Assembly (NCBI RefSeq): GCF_023229105.1
Contig: NZ_JALNZY010000032.1
Coordinates: forward strand, 1-20,645
Length of the DNA: 20,645 nucleotides
DNA from: Sulfurimonas sp.
GTDB taxonomy: Bacteria; Campylobacterota; Campylobacteria; Campylobacterales; Sulfurimonadaceae
Reading direction: 5' to 3'
Shown one piece after another: positions 1-7,027 of this stretch (position 1 is the stretch's first letter; each line of letters starts with the position of its first letter). The translations under genes and the position numbers were made by a program. Under the pieces are notes generated by a model that worked only from the letters and a program-made list of their open reading frames with translations, was not told the DNA's origin and did not search any database.

Positions 1-20
1 AAACGAGTAGTTAAAAAGCG

Positions 21-29
21 TGTTATAAT
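21..29 (+). promoter_or_regulatory. Extended -10 promoter of the cytochrome c gene
   Basis: TGT directly precedes a perfect TATAAT (24-29), forming an extended -10 element. Transcription would start near position 36. An AAGGA ribosome binding site at 46-50 lies 7 bases before the ATG at 58. The -35 region is mostly outside the window. Confidence 0.6.
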
Positions 30-57
30 TCAAATCTAATTTCTAAAGGATATATTT

Positions 58-1167
58 ATGAAAAAGCTATCTCTTTTTTTATCTATAATTGTCGCTGTTT
101 TTGCAAATGACGCCGTTCATGAGTTTGCGCCTAGCAAAGATTGTCAAAAATGCCATGCTCAAATATATGATGAGTTTTACGGCTCCTTACATGCGAATGC
201 AACACCAGATAAAGATGCAATCCATAAAGCTGTTTGGGACAAACAAGTAGCCATGACAAAAAGCGAACAGTACAGCTGTGGCAAGTGCCACACTCCCACT
301 GCAGACAACTTAGACAAGATGCTCTTACCCACTCAAAAAGCTATGTTTGATGCAAACAATTCAACTCATCAAGAAGCGATTAGCTGTGCTTACTGCCACC
401 GCATAGAGGGCATCGAAAAGCATAAACAGAGCAACACAAACATCATCTCAAAAGAGAAAAAAAGTTACTATGGATCAACTAGAAGCTCTCTTAATTCTCC
501 TTATCATAAAATCATAACCGACGAAAACATAAACTTTAAAAATGGCAATGTCTGCATCGGATGCCATTCGCACAACCTTAACAAAGCAGGTCTAAATCTC
601 TGCTCAACAAACGTAAATGACGAGATGAGCCAAGCAAACTGCGTAAGTTGTCATATGCCAAAAGTAGAGGGAAGTTTTTCCTCCATTATAGAGACAAAAA
701 CACACTCTTTTCATGGTTTTGCAGGAGCGCATTACCACTCAGATATGCTTAAAGAGTATGTAAACATATCCATCCTAAGAAATATCGACCACTTTATCAT
801 CAACATAGATAACCGAACTTCACATGCGCTTTTGCTTCATCCTATGCGAATGGCAGTTTTAAAAATCAATGTAATAAGAGAGGGCAAAACCATTAAGCTC
901 GAAGATGAAGTTTTTATAAGGGTTATCGGCAAAGACGGCAAACCTTCTATGCCATGGGTGGCGGACACAACTCTAAAAGACACCATGATTGGCGCAAATG
1001 AAAAAAGAGAAGTAAAGCGTGAGTTTAAACTTCAAAAAGAGGATAAAGTAAATGTAGTTTTAGGCTGGTTTTTAGTAAATCCAAAAGTCCTTGAAACTCT
1101 AGGACTTGAGAAAGAAAAAGTAGCAAAAGAGTTTAAAGTATTTAAGAAGCAGAGCTTTAACTTTTAG
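58..1167 (+). CDS. Exported pentaheme cytochrome c
   Basis: Predicted periplasmic electron-transfer protein of 369 residues. A short signal peptide (residues 1-16, ending VFA before ND) is followed by five CXXCH heme-attachment motifs at residues 29-33, 74-78, 110-114, 166-170 and 195-199, with many extra histidines that could be distal heme ligands. Spacing is irregular, as in cytochrome c554/NapC-like multiheme proteins rather than a duplicated small cytochrome. Residues after about 230 form a heme-free C-terminal region of about 140 residues, probably beta-rich. The start is supported by AAGGA 7 bases upstream and an extended -10. No oxidoreductase partner is encoded alongside, so electron donor and acceptor cannot be assigned. 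Export and heme binding are seen in the sequence; the exact family is uncertain. Confidence 0.88.
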   Translation: MKKLSLFLSIIVAVFANDAVHEFAPSKDCQKCHAQIYDEFYGSLHANATPDKDAIHKAVWDKQVAMTKSEQYSCGKCHTPTADNLDKMLLPTQKAMFDANNSTHQEAISCAYCHRIEGIEKHKQSNTNIISKEKKSYYGSTRSSLNSPYHKIITDENINFKNGNVCIGCHSHNLNKAGLNLCSTNVNDEMSQANCVSCHMPKVEGSFSSIIETKTHSFHGFAGAHYHSDMLKEYVNISILRNIDHFIINIDNRTSHALLLHPMRMAVLKINVIREGKTIKLEDEVFIRVIGKDGKPSMPWVADTTLKDTMIGANEKREVKREFKLQKEDKVNVVLGWFLVNPKVLETLGLEKEKVAKEFKVFKKQSFNF

Positions 1168-1178
1168 TTGATGTTACG

Positions 1179-1326
1179 CACTAAAACGAACTCGTCCGTT
1201 TTAGTGGCAGGGACATCTGTCCCTTGCAACCCCCTAAAGCTACGAAAAACAAATTTTTCGAGATTTACAGGGATTTTGCCATTTTTTACAAAAAGTGCAA
1301 AATATCAATTTTTAAATAAAATCTCG
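1179..1326. repeat. Cluster of inverted repeats between convergent genes
   Basis: The spacer between the convergent cytochrome and epimerase genes holds consecutive palindromes: a 10-bp stem (1179-1188 with 1197-1206, loop of 8), an 8-bp stem (1209-1216 with 1217-1224, nearly loopless), a 7-bp stem (1243-1249 with 1254-1260) and a 7-bp stem (1273-1279 with 1297-1303) nested inside 8-bp arms 1259-1266 and 1319-1326. The last arm lies in the 3' end of the epimerase gene. The cluster may act as a bidirectional terminator, although no stem is followed by a clean T-run, or it may be a dispersed REP-like element. The pairings are visible; the function is inferred. Confidence 0.6.
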
Positions 1327-2345
1327 CACCCGCTGAAAATAAAATCCAACTCACTTGATGGCTCTTTGTAAAGCAAAGGGCTGTCTAAATCCACATATCT
1401 CACAACATCCCTGTAGGCAAATGCCAGATACAGAGCTATGTTTATAGAGTAAGGTCCTTCTAGCATCGAGCCTAACATGCATGTAATGTTATTTTGCCTT
1501 GCATACTCCAAAATCTCTATGGCTTTTGTTACTCCACCGCACTTCATAAGCTTGATATTTATCATATTTGCACTTTGCGACTCCATAACTTTTTTAACGT
1601 CTTCAAGATTAAAAACCGCCTCATCAGCAAGTATTGGGATGCTTGAGAAGTGTGTAATCTTTTTTAGAGTATCTAAGTCCGCTGCAACCACGGGTTGTTC
1701 AATCAGCTCTACTTTTAGATCAAACATATTTTTGATAAACAAAAGTGTGCTCTCAAAATTCCAAGCCTGATTTGCATCAACTAAAATCTCGCATGAAGGC
1801 AGCTCCTTTGCTATACGCCTCACAATATCTACAGCATGCAAAACATCACTACCGACTTTAACTTTTAGTATATATTTGCCCTCTTCATACGCCTTTTTTG
1901 CGTCTTGCATCATAGCATCAACGGAGTTCAAGCTTATAGTCACATCCGTTTTTATGGGAGTGAGATTTTTTATACCAAAATAACTAGCCATCGTTTGGTT
2001 TGTCTCTTTTAGATGCAGAGATATAAACGCCATATCAAGCGCCGCTTTTGCACTTGAACCAATCTTACATGAAGTGTGCAAAAACTCTAAGGCTTCTTTG
2101 CATGTAAGAGTTAAAAAGCTTTCCTTTACGCTCTGCACGGACTCAAGAATAATCTCTATATCCTCCCCCGTTATCGCCTTTGTAGCAGGTGCCTCGCCAA
2201 TACCCACATTACCAGCATCATCCTCCACAAACACTCGCACAAACTCTACATGTGAAGTCTCCCGCAGAGCTGTTTTAAAGGGAGTCTTTAATTCTATCTG
2301 TTTTACTTGTGTTGTAATATTTGTTATTTTCATTTGACTAATCAA
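1305..2345 (-). CDS. Dipeptide epimerase (L-Ala-D/L-Glu epimerase type, enolase superfamily)
   Basis: Cytoplasmic enolase-superfamily enzyme of 346 residues, likely interconverting L-Ala-D-Glu and L-Ala-L-Glu during murein peptide breakdown. An N-terminal capping domain (about 1-125) precedes the barrel. Visible catalytic residues are the KVK motif (161-163) carrying the two barrel lysines, metal ligands D190 (VDANQAW), E216 (IEQPV) and D241 (ADEAVF), and general acid/base K265 (IKLMKCGG). A DLD motif at 319-321 matches the DxD signature that binds the dipeptide amino group in characterised Ala-Glu epimerases, favouring this role over muconate cycloisomerase or o-succinylbenzoate synthase. 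The start appears to be TTG at 2343-2345: an AAGGTGG-like site lies 4 bases upstream of it, whereas the ATG at 2333 has no well-spaced site. Confidence 0.87.
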   Translation of the reverse strand: MISQMKITNITTQVKQIELKTPFKTALRETSHVEFVRVFVEDDAGNVGIGEAPATKAITGEDIEIILESVQSVKESFLTLTCKEALEFLHTSCKIGSSAKAALDMAFISLHLKETNQTMASYFGIKNLTPIKTDVTISLNSVDAMMQDAKKAYEEGKYILKVKVGSDVLHAVDIVRRIAKELPSCEILVDANQAWNFESTLLFIKNMFDLKVELIEQPVVAADLDTLKKITHFSSIPILADEAVFNLEDVKKVMESQSANMINIKLMKCGGVTKAIEILEYARQNNITCMLGSMLEGPYSINIALYLAFAYRDVVRYVDLDSPLLYKEPSSELDFIFSGCEILFKN

Positions 2346-2388
2346 TATCCACCTTTTGCAGAGCCTACTCTTTGCAGCACTCTCATAT

Positions 2389-2402
2389 ATTTTAGTTAAA
2401 AT
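2389..2402. promoter_or_regulatory. Symmetric divergent -10 elements
   Basis: ATTTTA-GT-TAAAAT is a perfect inverted repeat with a 2-base centre. It presents TAAAAT at 2389-2394 on the minus strand, facing the epimerase, and TAAAAT at 2397-2402 on the plus strand. The minus start would fall near 2382, giving a leader of about 37 bases for the epimerase; the plus start would fall near 2409, just ahead of the hairpin at 2417-2443. Assignment rests on -10 similarity alone. Confidence 0.4.
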
Positions 2403-2416
2403 GTCCCCTATAAACC

Positions 2417-2452
2417 AGGCAATTACTAACCCGGTAAAAGCCTACTTTTTTT
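2417..2452 (+). terminator. Terminator-like hairpin with T-run, upstream of the channel gene
   Basis: AGGC (2417-2420) pairs with GCCT (2440-2443) and TTAC (2423-2426) pairs with GTAA (2434-2437). The two helices are separated by a symmetric AA/AA internal loop and closed by a 7-base loop. Seven T residues follow at 2446-2452. This is the form of a rho-independent terminator on the plus strand, yet no plus-strand coding sequence ends just before it. It could end a transcript of about 45 bases from the plus-strand -10 at 2397-2402. Confidence 0.5.
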
Positions 2453-2495
2453 AAAGACTCTAAATTATATCTTTTTTCAAATTCATTTGGTAAAA

Positions 2496-2501
2496 TATAA
2501 T
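2496..2501 (+). promoter_or_regulatory. Consensus -10 before the mechanosensitive channel gene
   Basis: A perfect TATAAT lies four bases before the first in-frame ATG (2505). Its predicted start near 2508 would put that ATG upstream of the transcript, which bears on start-codon choice for the channel gene. There is no good -35; T-rich sequence lies upstream. Confidence 0.5.
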
Positions 2502-2504
2502 CCA

Positions 2505-4352
2505 ATGACTAAAATTACAGAGCAAAAGGAGTTACTTATCAAAAAACTAATCATATTTTTAATTTTAACGCTGCCACTCTTGGCTGTAGAATCAAATTTT
2601 AAGGAATTGCCTTTTTTATATAAACAGATAGAGCTAATACAACAAATAAACGATAGCAATGCTACTCAAGAAAAAATCATGCTCATGGCACAAGAGCAAA
2701 AAAATCTCTATTCACAAAGACTAGATGAGTTTTTAATACATAAAGAGGAGTTTATAAATAACTATAAAACTTTTGATACTCAAATCTTTGCGCTAGAGAA
2801 AATTATCAAGCTAAATAAGCGCCTAGAAAACAACTATGCTGTAATAAGGGATGAGGTTTTAGTAAAATCCTACAAACTATTGTATGCTCAAAATAAAATG
2901 CTCAAAAATATATTATTAGCTTTAAACGATATGAGTTTTGTAGAGTATCAAGCCTATATGCACGAGATGTTTGCAAAAAACCAAGAGGATATTGCCCCGC
3001 TTACTAGTGTTGAGTATTCTGATATTTTAGCCTTAAATCAAGACTCAAAAATCCTACAACAAGCACAACAAAACATAAAAGACTTCTACGCACTCATAGA
3101 GATAAATGCTGATGTGTTAAAGTACCTATCTATGTTTGAAAAAAAGATGTATAGACTAAATAAATACTCAAACTTTAACCTCATAAAACCGGTTATCTTT
3201 ATAAACAATACATCAGTAGCACAGAGCATAAACTCCATCATAGAACCTTATGGTTTTAGTGTTGTAAAGATTATATTTATGATAGTTGTGTCGATTCTTA
3301 TGTATATTCTTCGCACATATATCTACATCAAGATAGAGTCTTTTATAGTTAAGATAAACTCTTTGAAAAAATACTCTCAGGATATCTTAAATAGCATCAG
3401 AAAACTCATGGAAATTATGATGATATTTATAAGTATAGAGATTTTAATCTTTATCTATTATGACTTTTCAGGTGTTGGCAACTTAAGTGAACTCTTTAGA
3501 ATCTTTTATGCGATTTTACTAACCTTTATAGTCTATAGAGTAATAAATATCGTACTATCTATAAAAATTCAGGAAATGCAAACTGTAGATAAAAAGATAA
3601 AAAGAGAAGTTGTAAATGTTGGTATTAAGATAATCAACTTTGTTATTATGATTATTGGTTTTCTTGTTATTCTTTATCTCGCAGGTGTGAATTTAACCGC
3701 TGTTCTCTCAGGACTTGGTATCGGTGGTTTGGCTGTGGCGCTTGCATCTAAAGACTCCTTGGCAAACTTTTTTGGAACTCTCTCAATCCTCTTTAGTGAT
3801 GTTTTTTCTCAAGGAGATTGGATAGTTGTAAATGATTTAGAGGGAACTGTTGTTGAAATTGGTCTTAGGGTTACGACTCTTAGAACCTTTGATAATGCTA
3901 TTATCGCTATTCCTAACTCTATACTTGCAAACAAAGAGGTCAAAAACTGGAATAAACGCTCACTTGGTCGTAGAATAAAAATGAATCTTGGCATAAAATA
4001 TAACTCAAAGAGCGAGGATATACGAAATGCCCTTTTGCAGATTCGCCAAATGTTAGAAGCGCATCCTCAAATAGCTACTGAAAATACAAAATATAACTAT
4101 CAATCAACTAGAAGCTCAAAGCTTGTCTCAAGAGAGGATGAGGTAGGTATAAAAAAGACATTATTTGTATTTCTTGATGAGTTTGCACCCTCAAGCATTA
4201 ACATTCTTATCTACTGCTTTACAAAGAGTGTAGTTTGGAGCGAGTGGCTTGAAGTAAAAGAGGACATTTTATTTAAAATCATGGAGATTTTAGAGAAAAA
4301 TTCCTTAGAATTTGCATTTCCATCTATGAGTATTTATAAGGAGTCTGATTAA
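2505..4352 (+). CDS. Large MscS-family mechanosensitive ion channel
   Basis: Inner-membrane channel that opens under membrane tension to relieve osmotic pressure. From ATG 2505 it has 615 residues. The order is a hydrophobic signal-like segment, a long predicted helical periplasmic region of about 220 residues, four hydrophobic helices, and the MscS core: the pore helix with the Gly/Ala-rich GLGIGGLAVALASKDS, then FFGTLSILFSDVFSQGDWI and the beta domain containing IPNS and VKNWN. A cytoplasmic alpha/beta domain closes the protein. It is larger than E. coli MscS (286 residues) and smaller than MscK. The start is uncertain: ATG 2505 has no ribosome site and sits upstream of the start predicted from TATAAT at 2496-2501. 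AAGGAG at 2526-2531 is followed 6 bases later by an in-frame ATC (2538) that would begin exactly at the signal peptide (residues IKKLIIFLILTLPLLA), giving 604 residues. Confidence 0.87.
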   Translation: MTKITEQKELLIKKLIIFLILTLPLLAVESNFKELPFLYKQIELIQQINDSNATQEKIMLMAQEQKNLYSQRLDEFLIHKEEFINNYKTFDTQIFALEKIIKLNKRLENNYAVIRDEVLVKSYKLLYAQNKMLKNILLALNDMSFVEYQAYMHEMFAKNQEDIAPLTSVEYSDILALNQDSKILQQAQQNIKDFYALIEINADVLKYLSMFEKKMYRLNKYSNFNLIKPVIFINNTSVAQSINSIIEPYGFSVVKIIFMIVVSILMYILRTYIYIKIESFIVKINSLKKYSQDILNSIRKLMEIMMIFISIEILIFIYYDFSGVGNLSELFRIFYAILLTFIVYRVINIVLSIKIQEMQTVDKKIKREVVNVGIKIINFVIMIIGFLVILYLAGVNLTAVLSGLGIGGLAVALASKDSLANFFGTLSILFSDVFSQGDWIVVNDLEGTVVEIGLRVTTLRTFDNAIIAIPNSILANKEVKNWNKRSLGRRIKMNLGIKYNSKSEDIRNALLQIRQMLEAHPQIATENTKYNYQSTRSSKLVSREDEVGIKKTLFVFLDEFAPSSINILIYCFTKSVVWSEWLEVKEDILFKIMEILEKNSLEFAFPSMSIYKESD

Positions 4353-4465
4353 AAAGAGGGGATTCCTTTACAGGGTGTTATTTTTTAAATTTTTCTTCTA
4401 ATGTGTAACATAATAAAAATTTTAATATAAAAAAAAGAAATATAACTATTAAAAAAACATCTATA

Positions 4466-4474
4466 TGCTAGAAT
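4466..4474 (+). promoter_or_regulatory. Extended -10 promoter of the ankyrin gene
   Basis: TGC followed by TAGAAT (4469-4474) is an extended -10 one base from consensus. Transcription would start near 4481. AAGGA at 4496-4500 then sits 6 bases before ATG 4507. The promoter overlaps the earlier in-frame ATG at 4465, which argues against that codon as the start. Confidence 0.5.
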
Positions 4475-4506
4475 TCTATTCTGTAAGTTATAAAAAAGGA
4501 AAACAG

Positions 4507-5769
4507 ATGTTTATTAAAAGAAATTTTGCTTCAGTCTTGTTGATTGCTGCTTTTGTGTTATTTATTCCTCAACACTCAATGGCCGATGAAAAGGGCAAGA
4601 GAATTATAACTATTTTAGATCAAGAAAACATAAGTGACGATTCTATTGAAACGGTTGAGCGCTTGATTAAGGATGGTGCTGATGTTAATACTGTTGATGA
4701 AGAAGGTTACACACCTTTGATGTCTGCTTCTGCTGCCGGCAAGAGTGAAGTTATAAAATTGCTTTTGAAAAATGGGGCTGATATTAATGCTGCTAATAAT
4801 GGTTTTACACCACTGATGTTTGCAGGACGCAGCGGGCATCTAAAAGCTTCAAAGCTTCTTGTTGAAAAAGGTGCAAAAATCAATGTTAAAAACATCTATA
4901 ATGAGACTTCTCTTCACTGTGCCGCTCAAGGCATGCTTGATGATTTAGTAATATTGCTTGTTAACAAAGGCGCTGATGTTAATGCAAAAGATAAAGATGG
5001 CATAACACCTCTTCTTCTTACAACAAAAAATTGGCTTACCAATGCATCATTGTATCTTATAAAAAAAGGTGCTGATATTAATGTAAAAGCCAAAGACGGT
5101 AGTACCCCACTGCTTTATGCCTCTAAAAGCTCCTCTTCTGAGCTTGGCGTAAATTTAATCGAAAAAGGTGCTGATGTAAATGTAAAAGATAAAGACGGTA
5201 AATCTCCACTCTTTTTTGCTATGGAATTTGATATGCCAAAACTTTTCGAGAAGCTCATAGATAAAGGTGCAAAAACCGATGTAAAAGCTTCTGATGACAC
5301 TGCTCCTATTTTTTATGCTGCTAAAGATGGGCTAACAAACAGTGTGACTAAATTATTAAAAGACGGGTCTGGGATTAATGAAGAGGACAAGTATGGTAAA
5401 ACTCCTCTAATTGTTGCTCTTCAGAATTCTAAATCTGATACGGCTGTCTATCTTATAAAAAAAGGTGCGAATGTTAATGCTATAGACAAAGATAAATCAA
5501 CACCTCTTCTTTATGCAACAAGAGTCGGTCTTTCAGAGGCTTCAATACTTTTAATAAATAGCGGTGCAGATGTAAATGTTGAAGATAAATTTAAAGAAAC
5601 ACCACTTATCAATGCTGCCGAAAAAGGGATGAGTGAAGTTGTTAAACTTTTAATTAAAAAGGGTGCAGATGTTCAAGCCAAAGACAGAGACGGAGAAACG
5701 GCTCTTGATTACGCAACTAAAAACAGACATGGAACTGTTGTAAAACTGCTTAAAGAAGCATCTAAATAA
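4507..5769 (+). CDS. Exported ankyrin-repeat protein
   Basis: A 420-residue protein made of a signal peptide (MFIKRNF, a hydrophobic core, cleavage likely after SMA and before DE) and about eleven 33-residue ankyrin repeats plus a capping half repeat, filling the mature chain to its end. Repeat signatures such as TPL-x-x-A and LLIKKGADVNVKDKDG recur throughout. There is no enzymatic domain or transmembrane helix after the signal, so it is probably a soluble periplasmic scaffold or binding protein. The partner is unknown; periplasmic ankyrin proteins elsewhere have been tied to oxidative-stress enzymes, but no such gene is adjacent. I chose the ATG at 4507 over 4465 because of its ribosome site, the promoter position and the clean signal peptide. 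It has its own promoter and a downstream hairpin, so it is probably monocistronic. Confidence 0.85.
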   Translation: MFIKRNFASVLLIAAFVLFIPQHSMADEKGKRIITILDQENISDDSIETVERLIKDGADVNTVDEEGYTPLMSASAAGKSEVIKLLLKNGADINAANNGFTPLMFAGRSGHLKASKLLVEKGAKINVKNIYNETSLHCAAQGMLDDLVILLVNKGADVNAKDKDGITPLLLTTKNWLTNASLYLIKKGADINVKAKDGSTPLLYASKSSSSELGVNLIEKGADVNVKDKDGKSPLFFAMEFDMPKLFEKLIDKGAKTDVKASDDTAPIFYAAKDGLTNSVTKLLKDGSGINEEDKYGKTPLIVALQNSKSDTAVYLIKKGANVNAIDKDKSTPLLYATRVGLSEASILLINSGADVNVEDKFKETPLINAAEKGMSEVVKLLIKKGADVQAKDRDGETALDYATKNRHGTVVKLLKEASK

Positions 5770-5786
5770 AATTTCTGCTTTTTCTC

Positions 5787-5807
5787 TACACCCAGTTTTT
5801 GGGTGTA
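5787..5807. terminator. Hairpin between convergent genes
   Basis: TACACCCA (5787-5794) pairs perfectly with TGGGTGTA (5800-5807) around a 5-base loop, 18 bases after the ankyrin stop codon. The downstream plus-strand T-run is about 20 bases away rather than adjacent, so termination efficiency is uncertain. The element lies between the convergent ankyrin and DUF819 genes and could serve both directions. Confidence 0.5.
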
Positions 5808-5893
5808 ATTAGCACCGCTTCAATCTTGTTTTTTTTAAAATTGATAAATTTTTAGCAAAAACAGATGATGATAAATAACACAAGTTTATTCCC

Positions 5894-7027
5894 TCACCCC
5901 GCCATCCAAACCAAAACATTCCCAATCGCCAAACCGCCGAAAGTTCCTACTATATAGCCCATTATTGCCATTAAAACGCCGACTCCCACAAGTGCTTTGT
6001 TGTAGGTTGCTGCAAGTATAGATGCTGATGCTACGCCGCCTATATTTGAGAGCGAAGCTATGGCGATGCTAAAGAGGTCAAGTCTAAATATCTTAGCGCC
6101 TACTACCATTATAAGCGCATGGATAAGCAAGATGCAAAACCCTGCAAAAACATACAAACCTACTCCCTCAAAATTTTCAAAGAGTGCTTTTGAGCCTATT
6201 AACGCTATTAACATATAGAGCATTGAAGTTGCTACTTCGCTTGAGCCGTTTAGGCTCTTTAACCTTGTAAATGAGCCTAAAATGCCAAGCATAGTGGCTA
6301 AAATAACAGTTGTTGTCGTGTAGTTTAAAAGCACAAATCCGCTTGAAGCTATAAGATTTACCACAAATGCAACAACGATTGATAAAAATATCAAAAGCCA
6401 GTATCTCTTTGCTCCTATACTGCAGGCACAACCTATTACACCAAGCTTTGCCATCTGCTCATATGAAGAGGTAAAGGAGTTAAAATGGTGTGCAAATGGG
6501 GTTAAAAAAAGCAGAAACATTATCCAGATAGTGTAGTTTACGCTGTCAACTATAAGTGCGTATCCAAATGCTTCTTGTGAGACATCCAAAGCAGAACCGA
6601 CTGCTACCATATTTGCCACACCTCCCATCCAGCTTCCGCTTAATGCGCCAAAAGCAGATGCCATCTCCTTATCAAAATCAAAAAGAAAGGAGATTACTAT
6701 AAAAGCAAAAGAGAGTGAAAAAAGTGCCAAAGCGTAAGAGATAAGCAGAGGTTTGCCGAGTTTGAAAAAATCCCTGATATCAACTTGCAACAGCATCAGA
6801 AAAAGCATCGCTGGAAGCAGGTTTTGTTTTGTGTTTTTATATATAGCATATATGGCTTCGTTTTGCTCGAACACCCCAAAAGAAGCCAAAAACATGCTAA
6901 ATATATATATCAACACAAAAGATGGAACATACTTAAAAAACTTCAACCTGCTTTTTTGTTCAAAGAGGCTAATAACGGCAGATAGGAGTGCGAGAACAAA
7001 GAGATAAGAAAGAGGCGAGCTAATCAT
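5894..7027 (-). CDS. DUF819 family integral membrane protein (putative transporter)
   Basis: A 377-residue polytopic inner-membrane protein with about ten hydrophobic segments. Two conserved family regions are visible: GSWMGGVANMVAVGSA (about residues 130-146) and ASLSNIGGVASASILAATYN followed by a VGVL-x-x-IMGY-x-x-GT-x-GG stretch (about 328-368). These match the DUF819/YjcL family, whose paired Gly-rich half-helices suggest an inverted-repeat secondary transporter; I know of no established substrate. Its ATG overlaps the stop of the upstream amidase in an ATGA arrangement (7024-7027), so the two are almost surely translationally coupled. With a secreted amidase as operon partner, import of a murein fragment is a reasonable guess, not a demonstrated role. 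Confidence 0.82.
   Translation of the reverse strand: MISSPLSYLFVLALLSAVISLFEQKSRLKFFKYVPSFVLIYIFSMFLASFGVFEQNEAIYAIYKNTKQNLLPAMLFLMLLQVDIRDFFKLGKPLLISYALALFSLSFAFIVISFLFDFDKEMASAFGALSGSWMGGVANMVAVGSALDVSQEAFGYALIVDSVNYTIWIMFLLFLTPFAHHFNSFTSSYEQMAKLGVIGCACSIGAKRYWLLIFLSIVVAFVVNLIASSGFVLLNYTTTTVILATMLGILGSFTRLKSLNGSSEVATSMLYMLIALIGSKALFENFEGVGLYVFAGFCILLIHALIMVVGAKIFRLDLFSIAIASLSNIGGVASASILAATYNKALVGVGVLMAIMGYIVGTFGGLAIGNVLVWMAG

Noticed and set aside
1168..1371. Open frame of 67 codons on the plus strand after the cytochrome gene
   Set aside because: It runs through the inverted-repeat cluster and into the antisense of the epimerase 3' end, has no ribosome site and no protein-like composition.
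2401..2460. Possible riboswitch upstream of the channel gene
   Set aside because: I compared it by eye with c-di-GMP, preQ1 and fluoride patterns and saw no match; the hairpin with T-run is explained more simply as a terminator.
4465..4506. Upstream ATG adding 14 residues to the ankyrin protein
   Set aside because: It overlaps the extended -10 at 4466-4474, lacks a ribosome site, and would bury the signal peptide behind a polar extension.
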